This document shows positions 11,301-16,518 of a stretch of 29,478 bases of DNA, one piece after another. The stretch covers positions 1 to 29,478 of IMG/VR virus record IMGVR_UViG_3300006802_000372, one strand, 5' to 3'. A program made the translations under genes and the position numbers. Position 1 is the first letter of the stretch. The number at the start of each line of letters is the position of its first letter. The notes below the pieces were generated by a model. That model worked only from the letters and a program-made list of their open reading frames with translations, was not told the origin of the DNA and did no database searches. This DNA comes from a virus.

Positions 11301-11791
11301 TTCGTAACTTTAAGACTGCGTATGACCTGTGGAAAGAAGGTGCTAAAGACAACAAAGGCGTTGAGATTCTGTCTAGGGATGCTTTCACAACAGGGCAGCT
11401 TATCTTCCAAGCAATTGGTTTTCGTTCCGACTTACTGGCAAACACACCATATGCAACCTTTAAGGTTATTGGGCTGGAGCAGAAGATATTGAACGAACGC
11501 AATGAACTTCTTGATCGCCTCGACCGAGAGTTCCGCGAGAAAAACTTCACAGCATACAAGGAAACACTTAGCAAGCGCGTCAATAAGTTTAATCGTGAGT
11601 ACCCTAGTTACGCGATAGAAGACGTAGGTGAGTCTCTTATGGATCGCGCACAGCGACGTGCGGAATCTTTCCGTGGCTTCAAGCTAACCGAGAAGAATGC
11701 GCCGTTGTTTATTAAAGCCCTGCGCCCGTCGCGGGAGGCAGCGGCGGCGGCTGAAAAAGAAGGCAGAGAACGAAGGCTCGGCAAGGAATAA
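2297..11791 (+). CDS. Giant polyvalent phage protein (3164 aa): two zincins, ART, GHKL ATPase, PLxRFG-like region
   Basis: The domains seen, in order, are as follows. FVPLSE repeats begin at residues 3, 26 and 44. Helical and hydrophobic stretches lie at about 300-480. A zincin site H1124-E-L-L-H1128 has a possible downstream acidic ligand at E1198. An ADP-ribosyltransferase-like domain has Y1300-H-G-T, G-A-G-I-Y1323 and a late S-E1420-I-V. A GHKL ATPase has its N box at E1497-LVQN1501, DNGPGMP from D1535 and a glycine-rich lid at 1558-1567. A second zincin, H2046-E-L-A-H2050 plus H2056-G, resembles the SprT type. PLVRVG at 2395-2400 resembles the PLxRFG signature. The C-terminal third is helical and ends with hydrophobic helices near 2850-2880. 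Such mosaics are known as polyvalent proteins, injected with phage DNA to neutralise host functions (Iyer, Aravind and colleagues). Which activities are live is inference. The start overlaps the upstream stop (ATGA). Two small ORFs lie inside it in another frame. Confidence 0.9.
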   Translation: MKFVPLSEVKPGATTDEGDAVRGARFVPLSEINAGKDEPQGARFVPLSEINAKEVEPQEAPDQNLEYQGLEESLVPPASPKRTSVMEELDRQQVPKPLPTEDPMLAPEFVNAVKAQLDALPQDQRQAALERLTARPDVYGRAARVVAGRYAAMDKAQARTARDASDVSPETVLESISKAATFAYDPRLEPQIERFKKQSNLDEDFARFYATLQAKEGRMRPNLDIVRPDIIGDVAAEKAAERAEELKDAGFKERVGAGVESALKQAGFGILNAYADFTGNEQLSNDLINARRIEAAQAKAIPKGESIFERSAQEAMISLTTQAPFMALSVLTGNPAPILSQVAIQKFGDAYGEGRAAGLSGMAATGRAIPLVVAELIFERLGMTKALAGLRAYVAKNGVREIPEYMARATVSEIPPEMATTISEYGIDLLPGIGLNKNPNLADLYNQLEETFRQTILQSGAVASTTIAGTKAAQYGAEAVSPIVSPETRKKLEVLTGPREGAYERDQSYEGLSELIAQAKGLGLRTPVREPQREQREQLKSEAVRTAEEREAEISARAVEIEAVGIPAEDARILAENEVTDRETRYKEQARRLSVDVPTNRVIELAQDRIAAGENPQEALYAAFMQVRQEEESDALAAQEAKTARGKRNVSATQPVKVPTGEGVSVAGQRRTITPTEGVGRTEPTGVVPSERDVTEPAGREGVEPTALAEAPAVDNQAKIAELTAERDKLLLKSGERPAAKSPAGKKFDALNAQIAELETPTTAAKPVEEQIADLDKADAEIADAEKNAVSFGVASAESAFGNVGQYADLQDAVDSARENIADTFDEQGITDPLVKQRLVEAAQKAFDAEVQQRLGKPTGEPSVTETVEAQQTEAQGQKAPRPSRATGKPRGRPVVLTEEERKQKLADKKPLQAEKKRADDAVTRITKTLDKLEQPIDPSKYANNEAVTEAKKERQSNKREAIKELLTMLQSPNLRGTAVHNRIKTALKHPSITPQEITDIQTGLAVLKKTGPTSAVISKDAADSAFSGLTTGAQALARIIKTGTPFQQRLGKRLRGFVNGVKFVVLEEGQELPDQLKKPKNAEQWDRSIALYIENYQTGERVIYVRGESFGEDQGVNNTTILHELLHAATNRKLALAYEMIEKGVNTDSAVVRAAQDLIRTMNSAGTLFNELAANGKLPKEISRLASHGEIFDDPREFVAYGMTDPAMQNFLMQAYGYEDDTPFFNRFVYAIRKLLGMGKDDTNALTDLIIVTDKLLSSRTPAWAKLSGEVVSTITDAFKNWFGNSKVVDKDGNPLVVYHGTTKDIITFKMSPEGALGAGIYLTPSTEYANQYAPRDTTGANIIPAYVSIKNPLIITGLIRDPMVEALVRLGVAERKAESIVEKAYEEKGYIGKQVMTRALAQGYDGIMQYYSDGELSEIVAFSNTQVKSVYNQGTYLIGSGNILQTVLPEESASSSIRSKKVKATPGANVQRIAKMLGAKLYGTPEDISKVSVKELVQNSFDAIKEAIEKGQIKKGKIDVVVNNKDRTIRVIDNGPGMPTSVMGNQFLQIAGTVKGTSRPSGGLGVAKMLFLFENQELEVVSLRDGVVSRLNTTGEELKLAMAANPSTLLEQLKDFISEETLAIIVPLIEADIQKMRESGEQVPEINIEVSEDPKVVETYTKTLFPDGHGTAVIVRIPEGYTDESTGEERDISFSAHSLERAPVLTESPLFDDIEVTFSDGYRTKTLPLGANFPVDEYTSFANVRFAWGVARIYVSKELKGQDYWPRKNAHVLSNGLWQFDISIKDRPGWDGKDIKRNFFIDVSPDPHVRPESAGYPFELNRQGFSKVSQEDFNKIINYITAIYSQVDLAAEVKNFGDVQYVNPDGTLSAKEVLEPKAPPTDNAFTLIKPGDKVEVRDGVLYVNNRAVPELTNDDLKNVSVRIDELTIPQNELDPNRVMIHDNTINKNGESLSDVARQKFGSRYDKYVAGVGQTFMFLRNALVAGGRGGYGELSEQVVGVSVDNEYYGVNITVPFMGMFINPSVTKLSDTPQEIALSMVGTMIHELAHFKVRDHGAEFPAEMQKIMVLLEVFPGIDMRQVQQALTYHIEKNIDVFKFLEEEFKSGNFEPRGNRFKDASAEEISDEGAPKSVGSVSQTGEGRSGLPAIISESIEDTGEVIDDSGDDSETEAVRGAIRSQKEVDKKVAEVSEQFSESVKGAEFAKGVSALQMAQDPRKVLPALRAIWNRATYAQRSALVKLPTTDFLAMWASRAVPELMRTNVLLQKMNGMTVQLLKSAGELVTDIDRAFRADKTLRAKLERITVMATLAEVDPSDTAADERSYRLDRMYADLGLDGQRVYKQIKEYFERLSAYLTKLLDDQITNSNLPLAQKANLMKKIRSIYEQGAKILPYFPLVRVGDYWLAIGTGKTRKFFMFESMVERDNAMQGFADEQIKRKPGESWSAFEKRRADNLEELVTDGTFASGNDVSSLRRASYDSSGLLREIFDAIDTTNLGDQGAKDQLKDAVYQVYLQTMPDQSFRKQFIHRKGITGFSPDLMRNVAHATTKMATQLARIKYAPLLRTSLSAARDSIAGRPRYEPFVKEMERRVADELSFKDASTPQKIAGTLNKASFIWYLGGASSALLQPLSLFQTGMPVLWKYGSVNATREMGRMIKMFGQFGAYKKNSDGTMSWVAPSVEYAKGHTADERRAIREMLARDVTTSTYAGSIFNYKATPTDKRSAPVVQMGKNAVDLLVMGGLMHSTERLSREMMFLASYRLNRQLLAKGSMTPEQAHQAAVDQAVIDTNEALGNYGQYNRPLFMKNAAGKVLTQFMMYPVHVTLFLLKNFVEMIKPMQGRTRKEAIKKFFGTLGTTFILAGATGLPMFSTIMGLIGAAWDKLREDEDWPKDLDRLSFELWFRTVWLEEQLGGTTIGGKKLSAIVERGLVNALTGIDIASRTSLNNLWMRDTKESKTVREGAMALALEKAGPSANMFLSWAEAYEAFSQGDYNKGVQRALPAGFRNFKTAYDLWKEGAKDNKGVEILSRDAFTTGQLIFQAIGFRSDLLANTPYATFKVIGLEQKILNERNELLDRLDREFREKNFTAYKETLSKRVNKFNREYPSYAIEDVGESLMDRAQRRAESFRGFKLTEKNAPLFIKALRPSREAAAAAEKEGRERRLGKE
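2362..2451 (+). repeat. Direct repeat encoding FVPLSE units
   Basis: Two 36-base copies (2362-2397 and 2416-2451) differ at one base and lie exactly 54 bases (18 codons) apart, so the reading frame is kept. Each encodes ARFVPLSEIN. A third, more diverged unit begins at codon 2 of the giant gene. The near-identity suggests recent duplication. The purpose of the FVPLSE peptide is unknown. Confidence 0.9.
4242..4421 (+). CDS. Candidate nested gene inside the giant ORF, 59 aa
   Basis: This ORF is in the +1 frame relative to the giant gene. ATG 4242 has AAGAGGAAAG upstream with GAGG 8 bases before it. An alternative in-frame ATG at 4197 also has an AGAGGAAG SD and would add 15 residues. The product is helical and Leu/Glu/Gln-rich, with a SPPP turn and the C-terminus SSQLH. 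It looks like a small folded phage protein rather than a random frame. The giant-frame residues it overlaps (about 649-708) are a Pro/Thr/Gly/Glu linker with no visible fold. Expression is not proven. It could instead be a relic of an old separate gene. Confidence 0.5.
   Translation: MLVLHSLSKSQLEKALAWLDSDAQSPPPKELEELSQLEWFLLSGMLQSLLEEKESSQLH
8613..8828 (+). CDS. Candidate nested gene inside the giant ORF, 71 aa
   Basis: A GTG at 8613 is preceded by AGAGGAGGAG, a near-perfect SD, at a spacing of about 8. The frame is +1 relative to the giant gene and stays open to a TAA at 8826-8828. The product is basic and helical (Ala, Lys, Leu, Glu-rich, with ALLSQWEALAKQEKG). In the giant frame the same bases encode residues about 2106-2177, an acidic Ser/Gly/Asp/Glu-rich linker just after the second zincin. 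The SD plus a protein-like alternative frame over a disordered linker suggest an overprinted gene. Either frame could be the older one. Confidence 0.5.
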   Translation: MEISSLVETASKTLAPRKSQMRALLSQWEALAKQEKGDPAYQQSLAKALRILEKSSTTAEMIAKLKRSEGQ

Positions 11792-11817
11792 AAAAAGCCC
11801 CGGACTTGCGCCGGGGC
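11790..11817 (-). terminator. Intrinsic terminator for leftward transcription
   Basis: On the minus strand, arms GCCCCGG (11811-11817) and CCGGGGC (11797-11803) with a 7-base loop are followed by a run of seven T residues (11796-11790). It lies at the convergent junction and abuts the stop codon of the giant gene. The plus-strand side of the hairpin lacks a U tract, so rightward termination would be weaker. Confidence 0.85.
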
Positions 11818-11866
11818 CAACTTGCTCTAGGAGGAGACGAAGGAAAACTAATGGTGCCACTATAGC

Positions 11867-12061
11867 TTAGATGCGCCACACACGCAAGCCCTTAACCCCG
11901 TCTTCTATTACTACCTTAGTAACAATATCCATTTTTAGCCGGTTACTTATTGCCGCGATTGTAGTACGCGCTTCTTTTGTGTCAATACAGGGTACAAAAA
12001 AGCTATACCCTTTCCTGAATTTAGCCCAGTCAAGCCGGTACGTTACTGTCTCTATTTTCAT
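11867..12061 (-). CDS. Small conserved-looking hypothetical protein, 64 aa
   Basis: This is the last gene of the leftward block and overlaps the end of the primase-helicase gene by 32 bases. The start has a modest GTAGGC SD. The product is small and basic, with KFRKGYSFFVPCIDTKEA followed by an Ile/Val-rich C-terminal half that would suit a small alpha/beta fold. No catalytic motif is visible and I do not recognise the family. A sigma-70-like promoter sequence lies inside it and the intrinsic terminator follows 49 bases after its stop. Confidence 0.75.
   Translation of the reverse strand: MKIETVTYRLDWAKFRKGYSFFVPCIDTKEARTTIAAISNRLKMDIVTKVVIEDGVKGLRVWRI
11958..11985 (-). promoter_or_regulatory. 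Sigma-70-like promoter sequence inside the last leftward gene
   Basis: The minus strand reads TTGACA (11985-11980), 16 bases, then TACAAT (11963-11958). These are the same boxes and spacing as the 16.5 kb promoter. Transcription would begin near 11951 and meet the terminator at 11.8 kb, giving an RNA of about 160 bases. It lies in coding sequence, so it could be chance. Confidence 0.4.
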
Positions 12062-14891
12062 CAGTGCCTACAAAAGCGTCCATCTGTAGGAACTCGGCTG
12101 AAGATGCGTCGAACTTCAGCACCCGTACAGCGGGGGACACGACTTTCATCCCTTTGGACATGCGCTTGTTGCAGCTTTCGACGTAGATTTTGGCGTTCCC
12201 AAGTTCTTTAAGCGTGGTCTTATAGTTTATCTGTTGCTTCACGCAAAAATCTTTGAACTGTTTCGCGGAGATGTACAACTCTTTGGTATCCGGTTCGTAG
12301 CGTATGAGCAGCTCGCCCCGTGGCTCCAGCAGCGGAAGCGCCTGTAGCGTCTGTAAGTTACTGCGGGCATCTACTTCCCCGTTGACCACTAGTGCGTTGT
12401 TAATGTGCGCGTTGACAAACTCGCCAAGAATCGTGATCGGAGTAGAGCTTGGTGGCTGAATATCCAGACGCATTTCACCAAGCATTCCTTTGAGCCATTC
12501 ATAAATGGCTTTCATGTCGTAGTCGTGCAACCCCAAGTTAAGGGCGATCAGCCCGCCTGCAATATTGCAAGCAGCTACACCTGACCAGAATCGTTCCTTT
12601 TGCTCAAACTGAACTTCTCGGTCGATGCGGGCTTGAATCTTACGCACTAGGGCAACCGCCTCTTCCAAGTTATTCACGAGCCATTGAACGTAAATGTCCC
12701 CTGCGTGACCGTAGTTTTCCCGCAGTTGATGGTCGAACATTTGTTTGCCAGTTTCTACGTCAATGACCTTGTTAGGTTCAATCTTGTACTCAAGCAACCG
12801 CATGGACTCACCCTCGGGTGTGTTTTTAGCGGCTCCAAGTTTTTCATAGAAGCTAGCGTTTGCTGAACACAGCGTTATACCTTGCCACTTGGTATTGTTT
12901 ATCCGAAGCGTATTGGTAGTGCCGTTCATCCTATCTTTGCCTCGGCCTTGCGAAATACCATAAGCCAAGTCGGAAAACTCCATACCGCTTAGGTTAGTGA
13001 TTTCATCAATCGTATTGGGCAAATTGTTAAGCACACCCAGTCGGTGCATCTTGGCTTGGAGCGTATCCTTGTACATCGAAGTCAGTTCTTTCGGATGCCC
13101 GTACACGCTGTTGCACATAAACAAAGTGGTGGATTTGCCTGACCCAGACGCCGGGTGAATTACGTTGATGATCGCTCCTTCCAACCCGGTGAACTTAAGC
13201 AGCGGCGACCCAAACGCAGTAAGCGCAGCAAACGCATGTGGCTCTAACCCCGGCTTTGCGTATAGGTTGAACACTTCTTTCCATTTCTCAAACGTACCCT
13301 TGGGTACAAGCTTTTCAGCAATATCTTTCGTGGTGCTCGACGGGGGGCTGTAGAAAACCCCGTCCTTAGTAATTTCCCTGTCGCCGACGATAAACTTACT
13401 ATCTTTTTCTACCCAACCAAACTGAGTCCTCATCATCTCTGCCCTTCGTACAAACTGTAGGTTTTTAATAAAGAACACAACAAACTTAGCAAGCGATTCG
13501 TACTGTGTCTTATGCGCCACTACCCCTTGGTGTGCTAACTGCTTGCGTAGTTCTTCCGGTGCTGAAACCGCCGTCGTCGGAATGTTGAATTCGCGCACTC
13601 CGTCGTGTGGCAGGTGCAACCTAAACAACGCTACTTCCCCAAGCTCGGGGTCACGCATGCGTTTAACCACGTAAAGGTCGTGCTCGTAAATTAGCTTCGG
13701 CTCGGCCTCATCGTCGTCTTGGTCCGGGCGAAGATAGATACCGCCGTTCTTACCGCGAAAGAATGGGAACGGATATTCAGGTATCTGATAAGTGGTTACT
13801 TCTCCGCCATCTTCCTCTACCGCAACTTCGTTATCGTCGGCGTCGGCTTGCTCGATCTCGACCCCTAACATAATGGGCGACTTGATCTTTCCTTTATGTA
13901 TGCAGCCTTCGCAGCCTTGTGGGTTTATCTTTTCAAACGTAGCGCAATGGTGCGGTCCACCTTTAGCGCGTAAGTTATTTATCTTGCGGTCAACTTCAAC
14001 CGGGTCGTAGCTCTCATGCTCGCTGGACAGTTTGTGAGCAGCGCTGTCACCATCTACGCAAAAAGCCGCAATAGATAAAGCTGACCGCCACAACGGTTCC
14101 TCGATGTTGTTTTGGTTCGTGTAGCAGTGGTTAAGCTGGGCACACCCACCTTCACCCTTGAGCATGATGGTCTTAAACCGTTTGATTTTGTTGCCCATGA
14201 GGGCTTCCATCATCGGGCTTATTGTGCGCGGGATGAAGTCAGGTAATTCAGCTTCGGGTTCAGGTGCACCAAGCAGCTCCTTGATTGCTTGATACGCCAT
14301 ACGAGGAGTGTCCTCGTTCAGTACTACTACTTCTTTAGGTTCTTCCTGTTTGAAGTTAAACGTACCGGGGATGCGCAGAACTCGGGACGCCTCAAATACT
14401 GAGGAGTCCACAATGAGCCCATGCTCAACGCACAATTCACGGAGCCGATTGGCTAGGGGTTCCCACTCTGTGCGGGACACTGTCTCCTGTAATAACCAGT
14501 ACGCATGGATGCCGTAACCGGAACTTACTATGATTGGCTTAGGTAAGCCGACAGCAATGCAGAACTTCTTGAACTCGTTAAGTCCGATCTGTTGGTCAAG
14601 GTAGCCTTTTATAACGCCCTTCTCATCGGGTACGCCTTTTGTGGGGCCACAATCAATGTCCATCCACAACGCACGGAAGTAAGTAGCGTTTGCATGTGTG
14701 CGGTTATTTAGAGGGCCAAACTTGGCGCATCCAAAATAAGCGTCCACTTTGCGCTTTACGAATGTTTTGGCTAACTGCTCAACTTCTTCCTTAGTATCTA
14801 CAAAATGCTGGTCAGGATACCTACCAATCCCTAGCACACAGTAGCGCCCTTCTGTCGGCAGCACTGTGTCAAGCAGATCGAAGGTTGACAT
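12030..14891 (-). CDS. Primase-polymerase / DUF927-type replicative helicase, 953 aa
   Basis: The N-terminus is an archaeo-eukaryotic primase (AEP) fold. The metal site is MD78-I-D80, the second motif is S-G-Y-G-I-H129-A-Y-W, and a third segment reads SRVLRIPGTFNFK. A middle region contains a Cys/His cluster (HHCATFEKINPQGCEGC) like the zinc-binding part of related phage primases. The C-terminal half is a P-loop helicase of the DUF927 kind, with Walker A GSGK586ST and Walker B ID629E630. One protein could therefore prime and unwind at the fork, which is established for related primase-helicases. The start at ATG 14891 has a poor SD, but the N-terminus is well placed before the primase motif. 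It follows the small HTH gene by 12 bases. Confidence 0.92.
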   Translation of the reverse strand: MSTFDLLDTVLPTEGRYCVLGIGRYPDQHFVDTKEEVEQLAKTFVKRKVDAYFGCAKFGPLNNRTHANATYFRALWMDIDCGPTKGVPDEKGVIKGYLDQQIGLNEFKKFCIAVGLPKPIIVSSGYGIHAYWLLQETVSRTEWEPLANRLRELCVEHGLIVDSSVFEASRVLRIPGTFNFKQEEPKEVVVLNEDTPRMAYQAIKELLGAPEPEAELPDFIPRTISPMMEALMGNKIKRFKTIMLKGEGGCAQLNHCYTNQNNIEEPLWRSALSIAAFCVDGDSAAHKLSSEHESYDPVEVDRKINNLRAKGGPHHCATFEKINPQGCEGCIHKGKIKSPIMLGVEIEQADADDNEVAVEEDGGEVTTYQIPEYPFPFFRGKNGGIYLRPDQDDDEAEPKLIYEHDLYVVKRMRDPELGEVALFRLHLPHDGVREFNIPTTAVSAPEELRKQLAHQGVVAHKTQYESLAKFVVFFIKNLQFVRRAEMMRTQFGWVEKDSKFIVGDREITKDGVFYSPPSSTTKDIAEKLVPKGTFEKWKEVFNLYAKPGLEPHAFAALTAFGSPLLKFTGLEGAIINVIHPASGSGKSTTLFMCNSVYGHPKELTSMYKDTLQAKMHRLGVLNNLPNTIDEITNLSGMEFSDLAYGISQGRGKDRMNGTTNTLRINNTKWQGITLCSANASFYEKLGAAKNTPEGESMRLLEYKIEPNKVIDVETGKQMFDHQLRENYGHAGDIYVQWLVNNLEEAVALVRKIQARIDREVQFEQKERFWSGVAACNIAGGLIALNLGLHDYDMKAIYEWLKGMLGEMRLDIQPPSSTPITILGEFVNAHINNALVVNGEVDARSNLQTLQALPLLEPRGELLIRYEPDTKELYISAKQFKDFCVKQQINYKTTLKELGNAKIYVESCNKRMSKGMKVVSPAVRVLKFDASSAEFLQMDAFVGTDENRDSNVPA

Positions 14892-14903
14892 GTTTTGCTT
14901 TAT

Positions 14904-15143
14904 TTATCGGTGAGCTTTGGCGTACGCGATGTAGTCGGCAATCGTCTGCGTATAGCCGGGGTGCGGTTCGCTGCTGCCTTTGAACCAATTGTATATAGTC
15001 ATACGGGACACCCCGAAGTCTTGCGCGATTTGGCTAACGCTTATGTTTGCGCGAATACAAGCACGACCCAAGGCTACACCCAAAGACTTGATGCTGGCGT
15101 TTTTGTTGGCCCGCACCAAGCTTTGGCTATAACCATAGGTCAT
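14904..15143 (-). CDS. Small helix-turn-helix DNA-binding protein, 79 aa
   Basis: ATG 15143 follows a GAGGAG SD at good spacing. Residues about 30-60 form a helix-turn-helix of the Cro/XRE or transposase-helix type (ISVSQIAQDFGVSRMTIYNWFKG). There is no second domain. It sits between the candidate SSB and the primase-helicase, so it may be an origin-binding or regulatory factor; this is inferred from position only. Confidence 0.8.
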   Translation of the reverse strand: MTYGYSQSLVRANKNASIKSLGVALGRACIRANISVSQIAQDFGVSRMTIYNWFKGSSEPHPGYTQTIADYIAYAKAHR

Positions 15144-15147
15144 CTAT

Positions 15148-16032
15148 TTACTCCTCGTCGCTCCAAGCCTTCACCACCGAGTCGAGGTCTTTCTTGACTG
15201 TGGGTTTCGGCTCGGCTTTCTTTTCGCGTTTAACCGGCTCCTCGATGGGGGACTCAGCGACTTCAGCTTTAGGCGCGGGCGCTTCCAGCTTTGGTGTACG
15301 GGCAGACGCATCTGCTTGGTACGGAGTCATAATGACCATCTTCTGCACTTCGGGTTTGGAAGCAATGTTGCTAGTCACAATGTACTCATGCTGCTTGATG
15401 AACCGCATCGGCGTAAACAGAACCGACTGATTGTCGTTCTCTTCGTTGAAGCTGATTTGAGTCATTACATAGTCCAAGCTCTTGCCGTTGTTAGACAAGT
15501 ACTTGGTGTAGTTCTCAAACGTATGAGTGTTGTCTCCAGCACCGTCACCGAACAACGATTTGGAGGCCAAGTTCATTTGATAGACTTCGCCCTCCAAGGA
15601 GGTACCGAAGTCTTCCTCCAACACAAGCGCAATCCGACGAGAATAGCGACAGGCTTTTGAGTTGCCCATGCCCGAACCCTTCGTGTTTTGGGGGCAGTTG
15701 TCACACCGGTCTGCTTGCTTGTTAACTGCGCCAGCGTCGGGGATGCGACCGTCGTTAGAGAAGCAGTCCGGCGCAGTCGGCTCGGCGTCCGGGGTCCACG
15801 CTTTTACATAAAAGATGCGGCCTACATGGGGCGAAGCGTTAATTACAATAGCGTTCAAGCTGCCCTTGACTTTGCCCATCTCTTCGCCGCCGACCGTCTT
15901 ACGGAAGATGCCGTTTTTAGGCACGATGCGCTTAACGCCAGACTTACCAGCGAGTTGCTTTGTTAGCTCACTGACACCAGCGTTTTGCAGAAAGTCGGGG
16001 AGATCTTGGTTGAGAATAGTAAGGTCACTCAT
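15148..16032 (-). CDS. Candidate ssDNA-binding or replication accessory protein, 294 aa
   Basis: I place the start at ATG 16032, behind AAGGAAAA, one base after the previous stop. An upstream extension of the frame would run deep into that gene. The centre holds a Cys cluster, C-D-N-C followed about 13 residues later by K-A-C-R-Y-S, flanked by a beta-rich region. The last 70 residues are a Pro/Lys/Ala/Glu linker ending in the acidic tip WSDEE. A beta-rich core with a zinc-like Cys set and a flexible acidic tail resembles phage ssDNA-binding proteins such as T4 gp32, but no sequence family is recognised. Placement directly before the primase-helicase supports the role. This is inference. Confidence 0.7.
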   Translation of the reverse strand: MSDLTILNQDLPDFLQNAGVSELTKQLAGKSGVKRIVPKNGIFRKTVGGEEMGKVKGSLNAIVINASPHVGRIFYVKAWTPDAEPTAPDCFSNDGRIPDAGAVNKQADRCDNCPQNTKGSGMGNSKACRYSRRIALVLEEDFGTSLEGEVYQMNLASKSLFGDGAGDNTHTFENYTKYLSNNGKSLDYVMTQISFNEENDNQSVLFTPMRFIKQHEYIVTSNIASKPEVQKMVIMTPYQADASARTPKLEAPAPKAEVAESPIEEPVKREKKAEPKPTVKKDLDSVVKAWSDEE

Positions 16033-16033
16033 T

Positions 16034-16459
16034 TCATTTTTCCTTAGAACGTCTAACGACCACGGTGTATGCGTTTTCCACGTTGAGACCAACGGGGAGT
16101 TTTTCAGGATTCTCTTCAAGAAACTGCCTCATGTTGGACTGATGAAGCCGCTTCTCTAGCAGGCCAAATGCACCTTCACGATTGATGAAGTCGTACATTG
16201 AATCCCAATCATTCGTCCAGTACCGTGACTTTACTGAGCGAATGATCGTGCCATACGGGGTACGAATGCTGTCGGCATTCATTTGTTTGCACATATCAAG
16301 CATCTGACCTTCCAACAGCTCTAGCTGCTCTACGAGGTCGTTGTCTTGGTCTTCAAACGCACGTTTGATTTCAGCGCGCTTGTCTCTGATCTTGATGTAT
16401 GCGGACGTTAACTTTGCTAAGTCAACGGGGGTAGTTCGCCTCTGGACTTCGTCATCCAT
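16034..16459 (-). CDS. Coiled-coil phage hypothetical protein, 141 aa
   Basis: ATG 16459 has a TAGGAG SD. The N-terminal half (about 15-60) is a charged coiled-coil or helical hairpin. The C-terminal half starts at ADSIRTPYGTIIRS and continues with a Trp-containing alpha/beta part and LPVGLNVENAYTVVVRR. This two-part layout recurs in uncharacterised phage proteins near replication genes; that link is from memory. It is the first gene after the sigma-70-like promoter at 16.49-16.52 kb, with a leader of about 25 bases. The product may take part in replication or recombination, judged only from its neighbours. Confidence 0.8.
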   Translation of the reverse strand: MDDEVQRRTTPVDLAKLTSAYIKIRDKRAEIKRAFEDQDNDLVEQLELLEGQMLDMCKQMNADSIRTPYGTIIRSVKSRYWTNDWDSMYDFINREGAFGLLEKRLHQSNMRQFLEENPEKLPVGLNVENAYTVVVRRSKEK

Positions 16460-16490
16460 CTAATGCTCCTAACTGTTGGGGGGAACGCTA

Positions 16491-16518
16491 ATTGTACAGC
16501 TAATTTTGACAATGTCAA
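16491..16518 (-). promoter_or_regulatory. Sigma-70-like promoter with overlapping palindromic operator
   Basis: The minus strand reads TTGACA (16518-16513), 16 bases, then TACAAT (16496-16491). The -35 box lies within a perfect 13-base palindrome TTGACAATGTCAA (16506-16518), which would suit a repressor. The -35 box also overlaps the stop codon of the SNF2 helicase gene. It would drive the coiled-coil, candidate SSB, HTH and primase-helicase genes. Confidence 0.75.

Noticed and set aside
11831-11865. GGAGG followed by ATG-GTG-CCA-CTA-TAG on the plus strand
   Set aside because: The SD is good but the reading frame has only four codons. There is no evidence that it is a leader peptide, since no rightward gene follows.
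11848-11873. T7-like promoter resemblance (TAAT...CACTATAG) on the plus strand after the giant gene
   Set aside because: The spacing is one base short, the initiating GGGAGA is missing, no phage RNA polymerase gene is seen, and it would only transcribe antisense to the leftward block.
14895-15197. 100-aa plus-strand ORF opposite the small HTH gene
   Set aside because: It is antisense to a clear HTH protein with a good SD, and its own start has no SD.
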